Shown piece after piece: positions 9,855 through 19,603 of a stretch of 64,000 nucleotides of DNA (within the stretch, counting starts at the first letter, position 1; each line of letters starts with the position of its first letter). Location: the NCBI GenBank assembly GCA_002737365.1, contig NSIL01000010.1, positions 38,835 to 102,834 on the forward strand, in the 5' to 3' direction. This stretch comes from Acidobacterium sp. Its GTDB lineage: Bacteria; Acidobacteriota; Vicinamibacteria; Vicinamibacterales; UBA2999. A program made the position numbers and the translations under genes. Under the pieces are notes generated by a model. The model was not told the DNA's origin and did no database searches. It saw nothing but the letters and a program-made list of their open reading frames with translations.

Positions 9855-10811
9855 ATGCCTGACTTACTTGACTTCGAAGAACCGATCGCCATCCTGCTAA
9901 AGGAAATCGAGGCGCTGCTGACGCTCGCGGTCAGCGACGACCGCGACCGTGAGATCGCCCGGCGCGAGAAGCGCGTCTCGGCCATTCGCGGCGAGCTCTA
10001 CAAGAACCTGACGCCCTGGCAGCGGGTGCAGGTGGCACGGCACCCGGGCCGGCCGACAACGCTCGATTATGTCGAGTGGCTGTTCACCGACTTCGTCGAG
10101 CTGCATGGCGATCGCCGCTTTGCCGATGACCATGCGATTGTCACCGGCACGGCGTTCTACAAGGGCGCGCCCGTCATGGTGGTCGGTCACCAGAAGGGCA
10201 GTGACACCAAGCAGAAGATCTACCGGAACTTTGGCTACGCGCGGCCCGACGGCTATCGCAAGGCCCTGCGCACCATGCAGATGGCGCAGAAGTTCGGACG
10301 GCCGATCATCTCGTTCGTTGACACCCCGGCGGCGTTTCCCGGCATCGAGTCCGAGGAGCGCGGCGTGGCCGAGGCGATCGCGCTCAACCTGCGCGAGATG
10401 GCGATGCTCGAAGTGCCCGTGATCGTGGTCGTACACGGTGAAGGCGGCAGTGGCGGGGCGCTCGGCCTCGCGGTCGGCGACCGCATCCTGATGCATGAGT
10501 TTGCGATCTATAGCGTGATTCCGCCTGAAGGCTGTGCCGCCATCCTGTGGCGCGATGCGGCCAAGAAAGTGGAGGCCGCCGAGGCGTTGAAGATCACCGC
10601 CCCCGACCTGCTGAAGCTCGAGGTCATTGACGAGATCGTGCTCGAGCCGGTCGGCGGCGCGCATACCAATCCCAGCCAGGCCGCCGCGCTGCTTGATGTC
10701 GCCCTGCAACGTTCGCTCGCCGAGGTCTCGGCGCTCGGCGTCGAGGAGCGGTTGGACCAGCGCTACGCCAAGTTCCGCAAGATGGGCTCCGTCGGGATCA
10801 TCGAAGCCTAG
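9855..10811 (+). CDS. accA: Acetyl-CoA carboxylase carboxyltransferase subunit alpha
   Basis: The alpha half of the carboxyltransferase that moves carboxyl from biotin to acetyl-CoA, giving malonyl-CoA for fatty acid synthesis. Family signatures are clear: a coiled N-terminal LLDFEEPI helix region, TPWQRVQVARHPGRPT, the DTPAAFPGIESEERG segment and GEGGSGGALGL. From ATG 9855 the protein is 318 residues, the normal size. An in-frame ATG at 9825 that overlaps the dnaE stop (TGATG) would add 10 proline/lysine-rich residues and is the alternative start. The beta subunit gene accD is not in the window. Confidence 0.96.
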   Translation: MPDLLDFEEPIAILLKEIEALLTLAVSDDRDREIARREKRVSAIRGELYKNLTPWQRVQVARHPGRPTTLDYVEWLFTDFVELHGDRRFADDHAIVTGTAFYKGAPVMVVGHQKGSDTKQKIYRNFGYARPDGYRKALRTMQMAQKFGRPIISFVDTPAAFPGIESEERGVAEAIALNLREMAMLEVPVIVVVHGEGGSGGALGLAVGDRILMHEFAIYSVIPPEGCAAILWRDAAKKVEAAEALKITAPDLLKLEVIDEIVLEPVGGAHTNPSQAAALLDVALQRSLAEVSALGVEERLDQRYAKFRKMGSVGIIEA

Positions 10812-10812
10812 C

Positions 10813-12546
10813 GTGGTGGTTCCTCCAATCTGGAATACCCGCCCTCACGACGAGGCGCAGGCGACGGTGCTCGCGACGACGCTCGGGCTGTCACCAGTCA
10901 CCGCGCGCCTGCTGGCGATTCGTGGCTTGATCGATCCGGACGAGGCGGCGCGCTTTCTCAAGCCGTCGCTCGACCAGCTGTTGGATCCCTTCCTGCTGAC
11001 CGATGTCGGCAAGGCCGCTGACCGGCTCCTGGCGGCGATTGCCGCGAAGCAACGCATCGCGGTGCATGGCGACTACGACGTCGACGGCATCACCTCCACG
11101 GTGATCCTGCGCCGGGCGCTCGAGTTGCTCGGCGCCGACGTCGGTCACTTCATTCCCGAACGGCTGACCGACGGCTACGGCCTGCAGCCCAACACCATCG
11201 ACCGGTTGCATGCGGAGGGCGTGATGTTGATCGTCTCGGTTGACTGCGGCATTCGTGGCGCCGAGGCCGCCCGTCGCGCCCGTGACCTGGGCGTCGACCT
11301 GATCATCACCGACCATCACGAGCCGGACACGGCCTTGCCCGACTGCTTTGCGGTGGTCAACCCGAAGCGTCACGACTGTCGCTATCCCGATAAGAACCTG
11401 GCCGGGGTCGGCGTGGCGCTCAAGCTGGTGCAAGCCTTGTGTCACCGCACCGGGAAGTCGTCGTGGCTGCCGGGGTTTGTGAAAATCGCTGCGATCGGCA
11501 CGCTCGCCGATGTGGTGCCGCTGATTGGCGAGAACCGCGTGATCGCCAAGCTGGGCCTGCAGATGCTGACCAAGGGGCCACACAAGGTCGGCTTGCGCGC
11601 GCTGCTCGAGGTCGCCGGCCTCACCGGCAAGACGATCGATGCGTACCACATCGGTTTCATGGTCGCGCCACGCCTCAACGCCGCCGGCCGTATGAGCACG
11701 CCTGACATTGCCACCCGGCTGCTGCTGGCCTCGGACGACTCGATGGAGGAGGAGGCGCGGGCCCTGGCCGGGCAACTCGAAGCCGAGAATACGAGACGAC
11801 GGACGGAAGATCAGGACATTCTAGCCAAGGCCAAAAAGATTGTCGCATCCGATCCCGAGGTCGGGGCGCGCAGCGTGCTGGTCGTCGCTGGCGAAGGCTG
11901 GCATCGCGGCGTGATCGGCATCGTCGCGTCGAAGCTGGTCGACGCGTTCTATCGGCCTGCCATCGTGTTGTCGATCGAGGATGGTATGGCGCACGGGTCC
12001 TGCCGCAGCATTCCCGGCTTCGACATGCTGGCGTGCCTGGAGTCGTGCGCACCGATGCTGAGCCGCTTTGGCGGTCATAAACAGGCGGCCGGCCTGCAGC
12101 TTGAAGCGGCACGCATCAGGGATTTTCGGCAGGCGGCCAACGCGCACGCTGACAACCGCCTGGGCCCCGACGATCTTCGCCCGCGCCTGTGGCTGGACGG
12201 TCCGCTGAAACTGAGCGAACTGACGGACCGTGTGATCGGCGAGTTTGCCGCGCTGGCGCCGTTCGGGCCGAGCAACCCGAAGCCCCGGTTCCACACCGGG
12301 CCGGTGGCGATCGTGGATGGCCCGCGCCTCCTCAAGGAACGCCACCTCAAGATGAGTCTGAAGCAGGACGGACGGGTGTTGCGCGCCATCCAGTGGAATG
12401 CCGCCGAGCGCGAATCGAAGCTCACGGCCCAGAAGGACGGCGTCGAGATCGCCTATACGGTCGAAGAGAACGAGTTCCGCGGCGAGAAACACGTGGAGCT
12501 GCGACTGGACGACTTCAGAGCCACAGAGAAGACAGCCGCCGGTTAG
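10813..12546 (+). CDS. recJ: Single-stranded-DNA-specific exonuclease RecJ
   Basis: A 5'-3' single-strand exonuclease of recombination and mismatch repair, 577 residues from the GTG at 10813, one base after the accA stop. The DHH phosphoesterase motifs are intact: GDYDVDGI (metal ligands), SVDCGIRG, TDHHEP (the DHH box) and the DHHA1 region with the APRLNAAGR motif followed by a GGHKQAAGL nucleic-acid-binding loop. The ORF-track start at 10627 lies inside accA and is rejected. Close packing with accA and dnaE suggests one transcript. Confidence 0.95.
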   Translation: MVVPPIWNTRPHDEAQATVLATTLGLSPVTARLLAIRGLIDPDEAARFLKPSLDQLLDPFLLTDVGKAADRLLAAIAAKQRIAVHGDYDVDGITSTVILRRALELLGADVGHFIPERLTDGYGLQPNTIDRLHAEGVMLIVSVDCGIRGAEAARRARDLGVDLIITDHHEPDTALPDCFAVVNPKRHDCRYPDKNLAGVGVALKLVQALCHRTGKSSWLPGFVKIAAIGTLADVVPLIGENRVIAKLGLQMLTKGPHKVGLRALLEVAGLTGKTIDAYHIGFMVAPRLNAAGRMSTPDIATRLLLASDDSMEEEARALAGQLEAENTRRRTEDQDILAKAKKIVASDPEVGARSVLVVAGEGWHRGVIGIVASKLVDAFYRPAIVLSIEDGMAHGSCRSIPGFDMLACLESCAPMLSRFGGHKQAAGLQLEAARIRDFRQAANAHADNRLGPDDLRPRLWLDGPLKLSELTDRVIGEFAALAPFGPSNPKPRFHTGPVAIVDGPRLLKERHLKMSLKQDGRVLRAIQWNAAERESKLTAQKDGVEIAYTVEENEFRGEKHVELRLDDFRATEKTAAG

Positions 12547-12645
12547 ACGCCGATTGTTCAGTCATCGGGTTCCGTCGGCTGGGTCGTCCACCTGACTCCC
12601 GGGTCGAGCCCAGTCTGCGGCTGTACTTATTGAATCTGCGGCTGG

Positions 12646-12651
12646 TACAAT
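12646..12651 (+). promoter_or_regulatory. -10-like TACAAT just before the LptC-LptA gene
   Basis: TACAAT sits only 7 bp before the GTG start at 12659. Transcription starting the usual 6-8 bp downstream would give an mRNA with almost no leader. No strong -35 was found at standard spacing. It lies in the 112-bp gap after recJ, which holds no gene. Confidence 0.35.
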
Positions 12652-12658
12652 CGAGGGC

Positions 12659-14758
12659 GTGACTTCCTGGCAGACACGCGCGCAGGCGGCGCTGGCGCTG
12701 GTCGCGTTCGGCGTGGTCGGCGCGGTCGGCTACACGCTGCGCCCGCGCGAAGCGCGCCTCGCGCCAGCCGTCCTCGAGCGGCTTGATCCCAAGGCCACGA
12801 TCGAGACGCGCGGCGGCGATGTCATCCAGTTAAAAGGCTCGCGGCAAGACGCGCGCATCGAGTTCGAAAGTCAGGTCACCTACGACACCGGCGAGACCAA
12901 GCTGATCGGCGTCAAGGTCTCGGTCGACAACCGCGCCGGCCGCAGCTACACCATCACCGGCAAGGAAGCCCGCGTCGGCGAGGACCAGACGAGCTACGAC
13001 CTCCAGGGCGACGTCAAGCTCGAGACCAATGACGGATTGACGGCGTTCTCTGAACAGGCCACCTATGCCGACGCCGAGAACATTGTGAAGGCGCCCGGTC
13101 CGGTCCGCTTTACTCGTGGTCGCATGTCCGGCACCGGCATCGGCTTCACCTACGACGAGCAACGTGACACCCTGTGGCTGCTAGATCAGGCAGTGATTCA
13201 CGTCGCGCCTGAGGGCACGAGCGGCCCCATGGACGTCATGGCCGGCGCTTTTGGTTTTGCCCGTACCGACCGCTACATGCGCTTCGAGCGCACCATGCAC
13301 ATGGACCGCGAGGGCCAGACCATTGATGCCAACGAGGCGGTCGTGCACCTCTTCACGGATCGCGATGAGCCGGATCTAATCGAACTGCGCGGCGACTCGC
13401 GTGTCTCGGGCGGCACGGGCATGGGCGCGCTCCAGTCGATGTCGGCGCGCGACATGAATCTGGACTATCGCGATGACGGCCGCTCGCTGCAGCAGGCGAC
13501 GTTGGCTGGGCAGAGCGCCATCCAGTTGGCGGGGAAGGGCGGTGCATCGGGCCAGGCGCTGGAGGGCGAATTTCTCGAAATCTCTCTGGCGCCTGATGGC
13601 AGTGTCAGCAGCTTGTCGTCGCGGCAGAACGTGACCGTGACGCTGCCGGCCACGCGCGATACGGCCGCCAGAACTATTCGTTCGAATGTCTTGACGGCCA
13701 CCGGCGGCGCGCAGGGGCTGTCGGCCATGAACTTCACCGAGGGCGTGAATTACACCGAGGCCGCGACGCGGACACAGGGCGCCCGTGTGGCTCGCGCGCA
13801 GAGCCTGGTGGCGGCGCTCGATCCGGCCGCCGGCACGCTGCAAGAGGCCACGTTCACCGGCACGTTCCAGTTCGCCGATGGCCCGTTGACCGCCACCAGC
13901 AACCTAGCGAAGTATCGCATCGGTGCCGGAACGCTGGCCCTGAGCGGCAAGCAGGGCACCGCCGATCCGCAGATCAAGGACGAGGCGCTCACCATCGAGG
14001 CCACCACCATCGACGTGACGCTGAACCCCAGGAGGATGGTGGCCACGGGCAAGGTTCGCAGCGCCTTGCTGCCGCCAGGGAAGTCCGCCGGAGCCGCCGG
14101 TCCCGGCAAGCGCCCGGGTCTGCTGAGCGACCAGGATCCAGTGCAGATCATTGCCGAGTCACTGACCTACGACGAAGTGCAGCGCCGTGGTGAATACCAG
14201 GGACAGGCGGTGTTGCTGCAGGGCCAGACGCAGATCAACGCCGACAGCCTGACGATTGACGAAAGCAAGGGCGACCTGATTGCGGTGGGCAAGGTCATCA
14301 CGTCGCTCGCCATCCTCCGCAAGAACGCCACGGCCGGCACGCCGTCGCCAGCCACGATCGGCCGCAGCGGCTCATTCACCTACACCGACCAGGGCCGCCG
14401 TGCGACCTACCTGACGGCCGCGACCCTTGATGGTGAAACCGGTAACCTGCGCGCCGAGAAGATCGAGATCGTGCTGGCGCCGGAAGAGAACAGCCTGTCC
14501 CGCCTCGAGGCCATCGACAAGGTCACCGCCCTGGTCGACAAGCGCACCGTCACCGGCGCGCGGTTGTCGTACGTGCCGGCCGATGAGAAGTACGTCGTCA
14601 ATGGCGCTCCTGTCACGATGGTCGATGCTGACTGCCAGGAGCTGAGCGGCAAGACGTTGACCTTCTTCAAGGCGTCCGATAGAGTCCAAGTTGACGGCAA
14701 CGACGAAATCCGCACGCAGACCAAGGGCGGCGGCAAATGTGCCCCAACGCCCAAATAA
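12659..14758 (+). CDS. LPS export periplasmic protein: LptC-LptA (OstA) fusion
   Basis: A 699-residue periplasmic protein anchored by one N-terminal transmembrane helix ([17 protein letters not shown]). Residues up to about 190 have the LptC pattern, and the rest repeats the OstA/LptA beta-jellyroll style (alternating sheet segments such as [21 protein letters not shown], then [24 protein letters not shown]). LptC and LptA are normally separate proteins of about 190 and 180 residues. Together they form the bridge that carries LPS across the periplasm. The stop overlaps the lptB start (TAATG), so the bridge is coupled to its ATPase. The start codon is GTG. Confidence 0.85.
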   Translation: MTSWQTRAQAALALVAFGVVGAVGYTLRPREARLAPAVLERLDPKATIETRGGDVIQLKGSRQDARIEFESQVTYDTGETKLIGVKVSVDNRAGRSYTITGKEARVGEDQTSYDLQGDVKLETNDGLTAFSEQATYADAENIVKAPGPVRFTRGRMSGTGIGFTYDEQRDTLWLLDQAVIHVAPEGTSGPMDVMAGAFGFARTDRYMRFERTMHMDREGQTIDANEAVVHLFTDRDEPDLIELRGDSRVSGGTGMGALQSMSARDMNLDYRDDGRSLQQATLAGQSAIQLAGKGGASGQALEGEFLEISLAPDGSVSSLSSRQNVTVTLPATRDTAARTIRSNVLTATGGAQGLSAMNFTEGVNYTEAATRTQGARVARAQSLVAALDPAAGTLQEATFTGTFQFADGPLTATSNLAKYRIGAGTLALSGKQGTADPQIKDEALTIEATTIDVTLNPRRMVATGKVRSALLPPGKSAGAAGPGKRPGLLSDQDPVQIIAESLTYDEVQRRGEYQGQAVLLQGQTQINADSLTIDESKGDLIAVGKVITSLAILRKNATAGTPSPATIGRSGSFTYTDQGRRATYLTAATLDGETGNLRAEKIEIVLAPEENSLSRLEAIDKVTALVDKRTVTGARLSYVPADEKYVVNGAPVTMVDADCQELSGKTLTFFKASDRVQVDGNDEIRTQTKGGGKCAPTPK

Positions 14759-15486
14759 TGTCTTCGACCCTCAGCACACACGAACTGACCAAGACCTACG
14801 GCGGACGCACCGTGGTGCGGGGCGTGAGCCTGGACGTGAATTCCGGCGAGGTGGTGGGATTGCTCGGCCCCAACGGTGCCGGCAAGACCACGACGTTCTA
14901 CATGACGGTCGGGCTGACCGCGCCCGACTCGGGGCGCGTGACGCTCGACGGCAAGGACGTCACGGGCGATGCGATGTACGTGCGCGCGCGCAAAGGCATC
15001 GGCTACCTGCCGCAGGAGGCTTCGATCTTCCGCGGCCTGACGGTGGAGCAGAACATTCTCGCCATTCTGGAGACGCTGGACCTGGATGCCGCGGCGCGCC
15101 GCCGCCGTCTGCGCGAGTTGCTCGCTGAGCTTGGGCTGACGCCGCTGGCCAACTCCCCGGCCTACACCTTGTCTGGCGGCGAGCGGCGGCGCGCTGAGAT
15201 CACCCGGGCGCTGGTGATGAACCCGCGTTTCATCCTCCTGGACGAGCCGTTCGCCGGCATCGATCCCATCGCCGTCACCGAGATTCAGAAAATCATCTTC
15301 CACCTGCGCGACCGCGGCATCGGCATCCTGATCACCGACCACAACGTTCTGCAGACCCTGAAGATCACCGACCGCGCCTACATCGTGACCGACGGGGCCA
15401 TTTTCCGCAGCGGCACGCCGGCGGTGCTCGCCGCCGACGAAGAAGTCCGGCGGATTTACCTCGGGACCGATTTCCGGCTGGACTAA
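14758..15486 (+). CDS. lptB: LPS export ABC transporter ATP-binding protein LptB
   Basis: The cytoplasmic ATPase that powers LPS extraction by LptFG. The 242-residue protein has Walker [10 protein letters not shown], a Q-loop in [13 protein letters not shown], the ABC signature [15 protein letters not shown], Walker [14 protein letters not shown] and the switch histidine in LITDHN. The chosen ATG overlaps the stop of the LptC-LptA gene; another ATG 21 bp upstream is possible. Its membrane partner, a fused LptFG, lies about 20 kb away at 34.8 kb. The gene for the outer-membrane translocon LptD is not in the window. Confidence 0.96.
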   Translation: MSSTLSTHELTKTYGGRTVVRGVSLDVNSGEVVGLLGPNGAGKTTTFYMTVGLTAPDSGRVTLDGKDVTGDAMYVRARKGIGYLPQEASIFRGLTVEQNILAILETLDLDAAARRRRLRELLAELGLTPLANSPAYTLSGGERRRAEITRALVMNPRFILLDEPFAGIDPIAVTEIQKIIFHLRDRGIGILITDHNVLQTLKITDRAYIVTDGAIFRSGTPAVLAADEEVRRIYLGTDFRLD

Positions 15487-15503
15487 GATTGCACGAGCCG
15501 GAT

Positions 15504-16931
15504 ATGGGCATTCAGCAGAAGTTACAAACCAGGCTCGCGCAGAAGCTGATCCTGACACCGTCACTGCAACAGGCGATCAAGCTACTGCCGATGTCGACCT
15601 TGGAGCTGGCCGACCTCCTGAACCAGGAAGTCGTCGAGAACCCGCTGCTCGAAGAAGTGCCGACCGAAGACCTGCAGCCTGTGGATGCGCCGCCGGCGGC
15701 TGAGAAGGATGCGGAAGCCAAGGCCCAGGCCGACAAGACCGATTCCTGGGACGACGCCGACTACGAGTACTTCTTCGGCGACTACCTGGACGACAGCTAT
15801 CGTCCGCGCGCGCCGCAAGAGGTCAAGGAACTCCCGCCGATCGAGAACACCCTCTCCACTAGTTCATCGCTCACCGATCACCTCGAGTGGCAGTTGTCGC
15901 TGCAGACCGAGGCCGAAGCCATTCGCGAGATCGGCGAAGCCATCATCGGCAACCTCGACGACCATGGCTACCTGGTGGCGTCGGTGGACGAAATCGCGTC
16001 GATGGGACCGTGGCCCGCTGATGATGTCGAGGCCGCGCTGCGCCTGATCCAGAGCTTCGATCCGATCGGGGTGGCAGCGCGAGACCTGCAGGAGTGCCTC
16101 ACGCTGCAGATCAGGCACTTGCAGCTCGAGGGCACACCGACCGAGAAGATCGTCTCCGAACACTTGCGCCTGCTGCATAACCACCAGATGCCGGAGCTGG
16201 CGCGCAAGCTCGGGCTGACCATCGAAGAGCTCAAGGGCCACGTCGAGATCATCCAACACCTCGACCCCAAGCCCGGCAGCCGCTTCAACCCACAGCCATC
16301 GCAGTACGTCATTCCCGACGTCTATATCGTCAAGGTCGAGGATCAGTACGTCGCGGTCCTGAATGACGACGGCTTGCCGCAGCTCAGGATCAGCCCCTCC
16401 TACCGGCGTCTCTTGAGCAAGGAGAACGCCGACCCCGAGACAAACGCCTACGTCAAAGAGCGGCTCAATTCGGCGAAATGGTTGCTCAAGTCGGTGGAGC
16501 AGCGCCAGAGCACCGTGCGCAAGGTCGCCACCAGTCTGTGCACCTTCCAGCGCGACTTCCTCGATCACGGCATCGAGCACCTGCGCCCGCTGGTGCTGCG
16601 CGACGTCGCCAACGACATCGGGATGCATGAGTCAACCGTCAGCCGCGTCGTCACCAACAAGTACATGCATACGCCCCAGGGCGTGTTCGAGATGAAGTAC
16701 TTTTTCCACAGCGGCATCAGCAGTTCATACGGCGACGCCGTGTCATCGGTGACGATCAAGAACCGGATCAAGAAAATCATTGACAGCGAAGATCACAAGA
16801 AGCCACTCAGCGACTCGAAGATCGTCAACATCCTGCAGCGTGAGGGGCTGATGCTGGCCCGACGAACCATTGCGAAGTACCGGGAAGAGCTGAAGATTCC
16901 CACCTCGAACCAGCGCAAGGTCATGTTCTAG
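15504..16931 (+). CDS. rpoN: RNA polymerase factor sigma-54
   Basis: The alternative sigma factor that needs AAA+ activators. The 475-residue protein has an N-terminal glutamine/leucine-rich activator-interacting region (QTRLAQKLILTPSLQQAIKLL) and an acidic linker (about residues 60-100). A core-binding domain and the helix-turn-helix region (HESTVSRVVTNKYM) follow. It ends with the RpoN box, read here as ARRTIAKYREELKIP. ATG 15504 is preferred over a TTG at 15489. As in many diderm bacteria it follows lptB. The hibernation-factor gene hpf that usually comes next is absent and hprK follows instead. Confidence 0.97.
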   Translation: MGIQQKLQTRLAQKLILTPSLQQAIKLLPMSTLELADLLNQEVVENPLLEEVPTEDLQPVDAPPAAEKDAEAKAQADKTDSWDDADYEYFFGDYLDDSYRPRAPQEVKELPPIENTLSTSSSLTDHLEWQLSLQTEAEAIREIGEAIIGNLDDHGYLVASVDEIASMGPWPADDVEAALRLIQSFDPIGVAARDLQECLTLQIRHLQLEGTPTEKIVSEHLRLLHNHQMPELARKLGLTIEELKGHVEIIQHLDPKPGSRFNPQPSQYVIPDVYIVKVEDQYVAVLNDDGLPQLRISPSYRRLLSKENADPETNAYVKERLNSAKWLLKSVEQRQSTVRKVATSLCTFQRDFLDHGIEHLRPLVLRDVANDIGMHESTVSRVVTNKYMHTPQGVFEMKYFFHSGISSSYGDAVSSVTIKNRIKKIIDSEDHKKPLSDSKIVNILQREGLMLARRTIAKYREELKIPTSNQRKVMF

Positions 16932-16978
16932 CAGTCAACGAGGCGGGCCAGTCGCCCGCCGGGACTTTGCCCGAGACG

Positions 16979-17986
16979 ATGACGATCACCCCGGCCATCA
17001 CCGTTCGCGGTCTGCTCGATGCGCAGCCCGAGTCGGTCGGCCTGACCATTGACTTGCTGGCCGGCGCCAACGGACTTGGGCGCTGCATCACCAGCCCCTA
17101 CATCCAGAAGACCGGCCTCGCGCTGGCCGGCTTTCACCAGTACCTGCAGGCCGGCCGCATCCTGTTATTCGGTGACAGCGAAGTGCGGTTCCTGGAGAGC
17201 CTGGCTCCAGCCGCGCGCGCCCTGGCGCTGGCCAAGTGCTTCAACGAGGCGTTGCCCTGCCTGCTCGTCACCGGTGGCGCCGAGTTGCCGCCTGAAGTGG
17301 TGCAGGAAGGCGAGCGCGCTGACCTGCCGATCCTGCGGACGCCGGTGCCAACCGCGACGGCGATCGGCAAGCTCACGGCCATTCTCGAAGACCGGCTGGC
17401 CGTACGCGAGATCATTCATGGCGTGCTGCTCGACATTCTCGGGTTGGGGGTACTAATCGTTGGCGACAGTGGCATCGGCAAGAGCGAATGTGCCCTTGAC
17501 CTGGTCGTTCGCGGCCATCGTCTTGTCGCCGACGACACGGTTGAGGTGCGGCGCCGCGGTGATTCGATCGTCATCGGCACCTGTCCAGAGATGACCCGAC
17601 ACCACATGGAAGTACGCGGTCTTGGGTTGATCAACATTCGCGACCTGTTCGGCGTGGCGTCGACCCGGACTTCGAAGCGGGTCGAACTGGTGGTGCAACT
17701 GGATCGCTGGGGCCCTGACCGTGAGTACGATCGCCTCGGTCTCGATGATGCCTCCTACAACCTGATCGGCCTCCGAATACCGGTGATCCGCATGCCAGTC
17801 GCGCCGGGCCGCAACCTCGCGATCCTGGTGGAAGTGGCCGCCCGCAACCAGCTGCTGCGGATGCGCGGCATCAACGCCGCGCGCGAACTGGTCAACAAGC
17901 TTGATGCCAGCTTGCTCAGCGCCACGGCCCTTGAGCACCCCTTCACTTCAACACCGAAGCATTTGGAAGAAGACGAGGAGTTGTGA
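16979..17986 (+). CDS. hprK: HPr kinase/phosphorylase
   Basis: A bifunctional enzyme that phosphorylates HPr on its regulatory serine and can reverse it. The 335-residue protein has the Walker A/P-loop GDSGIGKS (about residue 162), the adjacent hydrophobic strand LGVLIVGDSG, and the HprK signature EVRGLGLINIRDLFG. The N-terminal half resembles the MurF-like domain of full-length HprK. ATG 16979 is preferred over a TTG at 16967. Its substrate HPr is encoded three genes downstream and retains the target serine. The stop overlaps the rapZ start (GTGA). Confidence 0.96.
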   Translation: MTITPAITVRGLLDAQPESVGLTIDLLAGANGLGRCITSPYIQKTGLALAGFHQYLQAGRILLFGDSEVRFLESLAPAARALALAKCFNEALPCLLVTGGAELPPEVVQEGERADLPILRTPVPTATAIGKLTAILEDRLAVREIIHGVLLDILGLGVLIVGDSGIGKSECALDLVVRGHRLVADDTVEVRRRGDSIVIGTCPEMTRHHMEVRGLGLINIRDLFGVASTRTSKRVELVVQLDRWGPDREYDRLGLDDASYNLIGLRIPVIRMPVAPGRNLAILVEVAARNQLLRMRGINAARELVNKLDASLLSATALEHPFTSTPKHLEEDEEL

Positions 17987-18882
17987 ACAAAGCGCGCACC
18001 ACGCCCATGACCTGGGCTCGTTTCATCGTCTTGACCGGGCTGTCTGGTTCGGGGAAATCGCAGGCCATCCGGGCGCTCGAAGACCTCGGCTACTACTGCG
18101 TCGACAACCTGCCGGTGTCGCTGCTGCCGGTACTGGCGGAGCTCAGCGAGCGCCAGACCGAACACCACCGTGTCGCCGTGGTGATGGATGTCCGCGAGTC
18201 ACGATTCGTCAGCGACTTCCCGCGCGTGTATCGCCAACTGAAGACCAACAAGCACCTGCGGACCAAGCTGATCTTCCTGGAGGCCGGTCACGCCGAGCTG
18301 GTGCGCCGCTTCAGCGAGACCCGCCGGCCACATCCGCTGGCGCCCGACCGGCCCATCACCGAGGGGCTCTCGGAAGAGCGCGCGTCACTGCGTATTATTC
18401 GGACCATGGCCGACAAGGTCGTCGACACCTCGAAGCTGAACGTTCACGAACTGCGACAGCAGTTGCGCGAACTGGTGTCGGGGCAGAAGCAGGCTTCGCA
18501 GCTGGTGCTGACCGTTCTCAGCTTTGGGTTCCAGAACGGACCCCCGGCGGAGGCGGACGTGATGTTCGACGTGCGCTTCCTCAAGAACCCGCACTGGGTG
18601 CCGGCGCTGCGGCCGCAGTCCGGTCGCGATCCGGCGGTCGCGGCCTACATTCGGCGGCAGCCGACCGCGCGCGCGCTGATCAAGCGGCTCAACTCGCTGC
18701 TGCGCTGGATGGTGCCGTTCTACGTGCAGGAAGGCAAGTCGTACCTGACGGTGGCGATCGGCTGCACCGGCGGGCGTCACCGCTCGGTCTACGTGGCCGA
18801 GGCGCTAAAGCGTGAACTGTCGGATCTTAAGGGCGTCTCAGCGCGTGTGGCGCACCGCGACCTGGCGAAAGGGACCCGATGA
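17983..18882 (+). CDS. rapZ: RNase adapter RapZ (YvcJ family nucleotide-binding protein)
   Basis: A 299-residue P-loop protein with Walker A TGLSGSGKSQA near residue 18 and the C-terminal UMP/RNA-interacting domain containing GCTGGRHRSV. In enterobacteria RapZ senses cell-wall amino sugar supply and guides a small RNA to RNase E. Outside that group the role is less defined. Its place between hprK and PTS genes matches the usual rpoN neighbourhood. GTG start overlapping the hprK stop, and ATGA overlap with the next gene. Confidence 0.95.
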   Translation: MNKARTTPMTWARFIVLTGLSGSGKSQAIRALEDLGYYCVDNLPVSLLPVLAELSERQTEHHRVAVVMDVRESRFVSDFPRVYRQLKTNKHLRTKLIFLEAGHAELVRRFSETRRPHPLAPDRPITEGLSEERASLRIIRTMADKVVDTSKLNVHELRQQLRELVSGQKQASQLVLTVLSFGFQNGPPAEADVMFDVRFLKNPHWVPALRPQSGRDPAVAAYIRRQPTARALIKRLNSLLRWMVPFYVQEGKSYLTVAIGCTGGRHRSVYVAEALKRELSDLKGVSARVAHRDLAKGTR

Positions 18883-19328
18883 TTGCAGTAGTCGTAATTA
18901 CGCACGGGCAGTTGGCGACCGAACTGGTCAACGCCGCCGAGACGATCGTTGGCGATCTCCCGCACTTCGCGGCGGTCTCCATCGGCTGGCACGAAGACGT
19001 GCAGGATGCCCGCGACGCGATCGCTGCGGCGATTGAACGGGTCCAACAGCCCGGCGGGGTGCTTTTGGCCACCGACATGTTCGGCGGTACGCCGTCGAAC
19101 CTCGGCCTGACGTTTCTCAAGGAAGACGCCGTCGAGATCGTCACCGGCGTGAACCTGCCGATGTTGATCAAGGCCGCCAACCTGCCCGATGGTCCGCGCC
19201 TGACCGACGTCGCGCGAATGCTGCGCGAGCACGGGCGCAACGCCATCTGGGTAGCGTCTGACTTGCTGACTGGTGCCTCGGGTGCATCAGGTGCCGAGGC
19301 GACCAGTGACCGCGGTGCCACTGAATGA
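18879..19328 (+). CDS. PTS EIIA component, mannose/fructose family
   Basis: A 149-residue cytoplasmic phosphocarrier of the EIIA-Man fold. The phospho-accepting histidine is in VVITHGQLA (residue 9) and the supporting aspartate is in ATDMFGGTPSN. No EIIB, EIIC or EIID gene is nearby, so the phosphate acceptor is unknown and a regulatory role is more likely than sugar import. The last 20 residues are a low-complexity GASGASGAE tail produced by a 9-bp GGTGCCnnn tandem repeat. ATGA overlaps join it to rapZ and to HPr. Confidence 0.92.
   Translation: MIAVVVITHGQLATELVNAAETIVGDLPHFAAVSIGWHEDVQDARDAIAAAIERVQQPGGVLLATDMFGGTPSNLGLTFLKEDAVEIVTGVNLPMLIKAANLPDGPRLTDVARMLREHGRNAIWVASDLLTGASGASGAEATSDRGATE
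19272..19298 (+). repeat. 9-bp tandem array GGTGCCnnn, copy 1
   Basis: Three units of GGTGCC/GGTGCA plus three variable bases in exact 9-bp phase, encoding GASGASGAE at the disposable C-terminus of the EIIA gene. The same unit recurs at 57056-57097 and, on the opposite strand, at 60315-60347. Confidence 0.55.
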
Positions 19329-19603
19329 CGACTCGCGAATGCGTGATTCGCAATCGGCTGGGTCTACATGCTCGGGCGGCCGCGAAGTTCGTGCACCTCG
19401 CGGCCCGGTTCTCGTCGCACATTCGCGTCTCGCGTGATGGCAAGACCATGGACGGCAAGAGCATCATGGGCATTTTGCTGCTGGCCGCCGGAGCGGGGAT
19501 GAGCATCGTGATCACGGCCGAGGGCAGCGACGAAACCGACGCCGTCGACGCGCTCGGCCGGCTGGTCGAAAGCGGATTTGGAGAAGAGCCGTGGAGCGCC
19601 TGA
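19325..19603 (+). CDS. HPr family phosphocarrier protein
   Basis: A 92-residue phosphocarrier that takes phosphate from EI on histidine 15 (RLGLHARAAAK) and passes it to EIIA. The regulatory serine region KSIMGILLLAAG is conserved, so it is a plausible substrate of the upstream HprK. The gene overlaps EIIA by 4 bp and EI by 13 bp, giving a tightly coupled phosphorelay. Length and both phosphorylation sites are normal for the family. Confidence 0.95.
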   Translation: MTTRECVIRNRLGLHARAAAKFVHLAARFSSHIRVSRDGKTMDGKSIMGILLLAAGAGMSIVITAEGSDETDAVDALGRLVESGFGEEPWSA

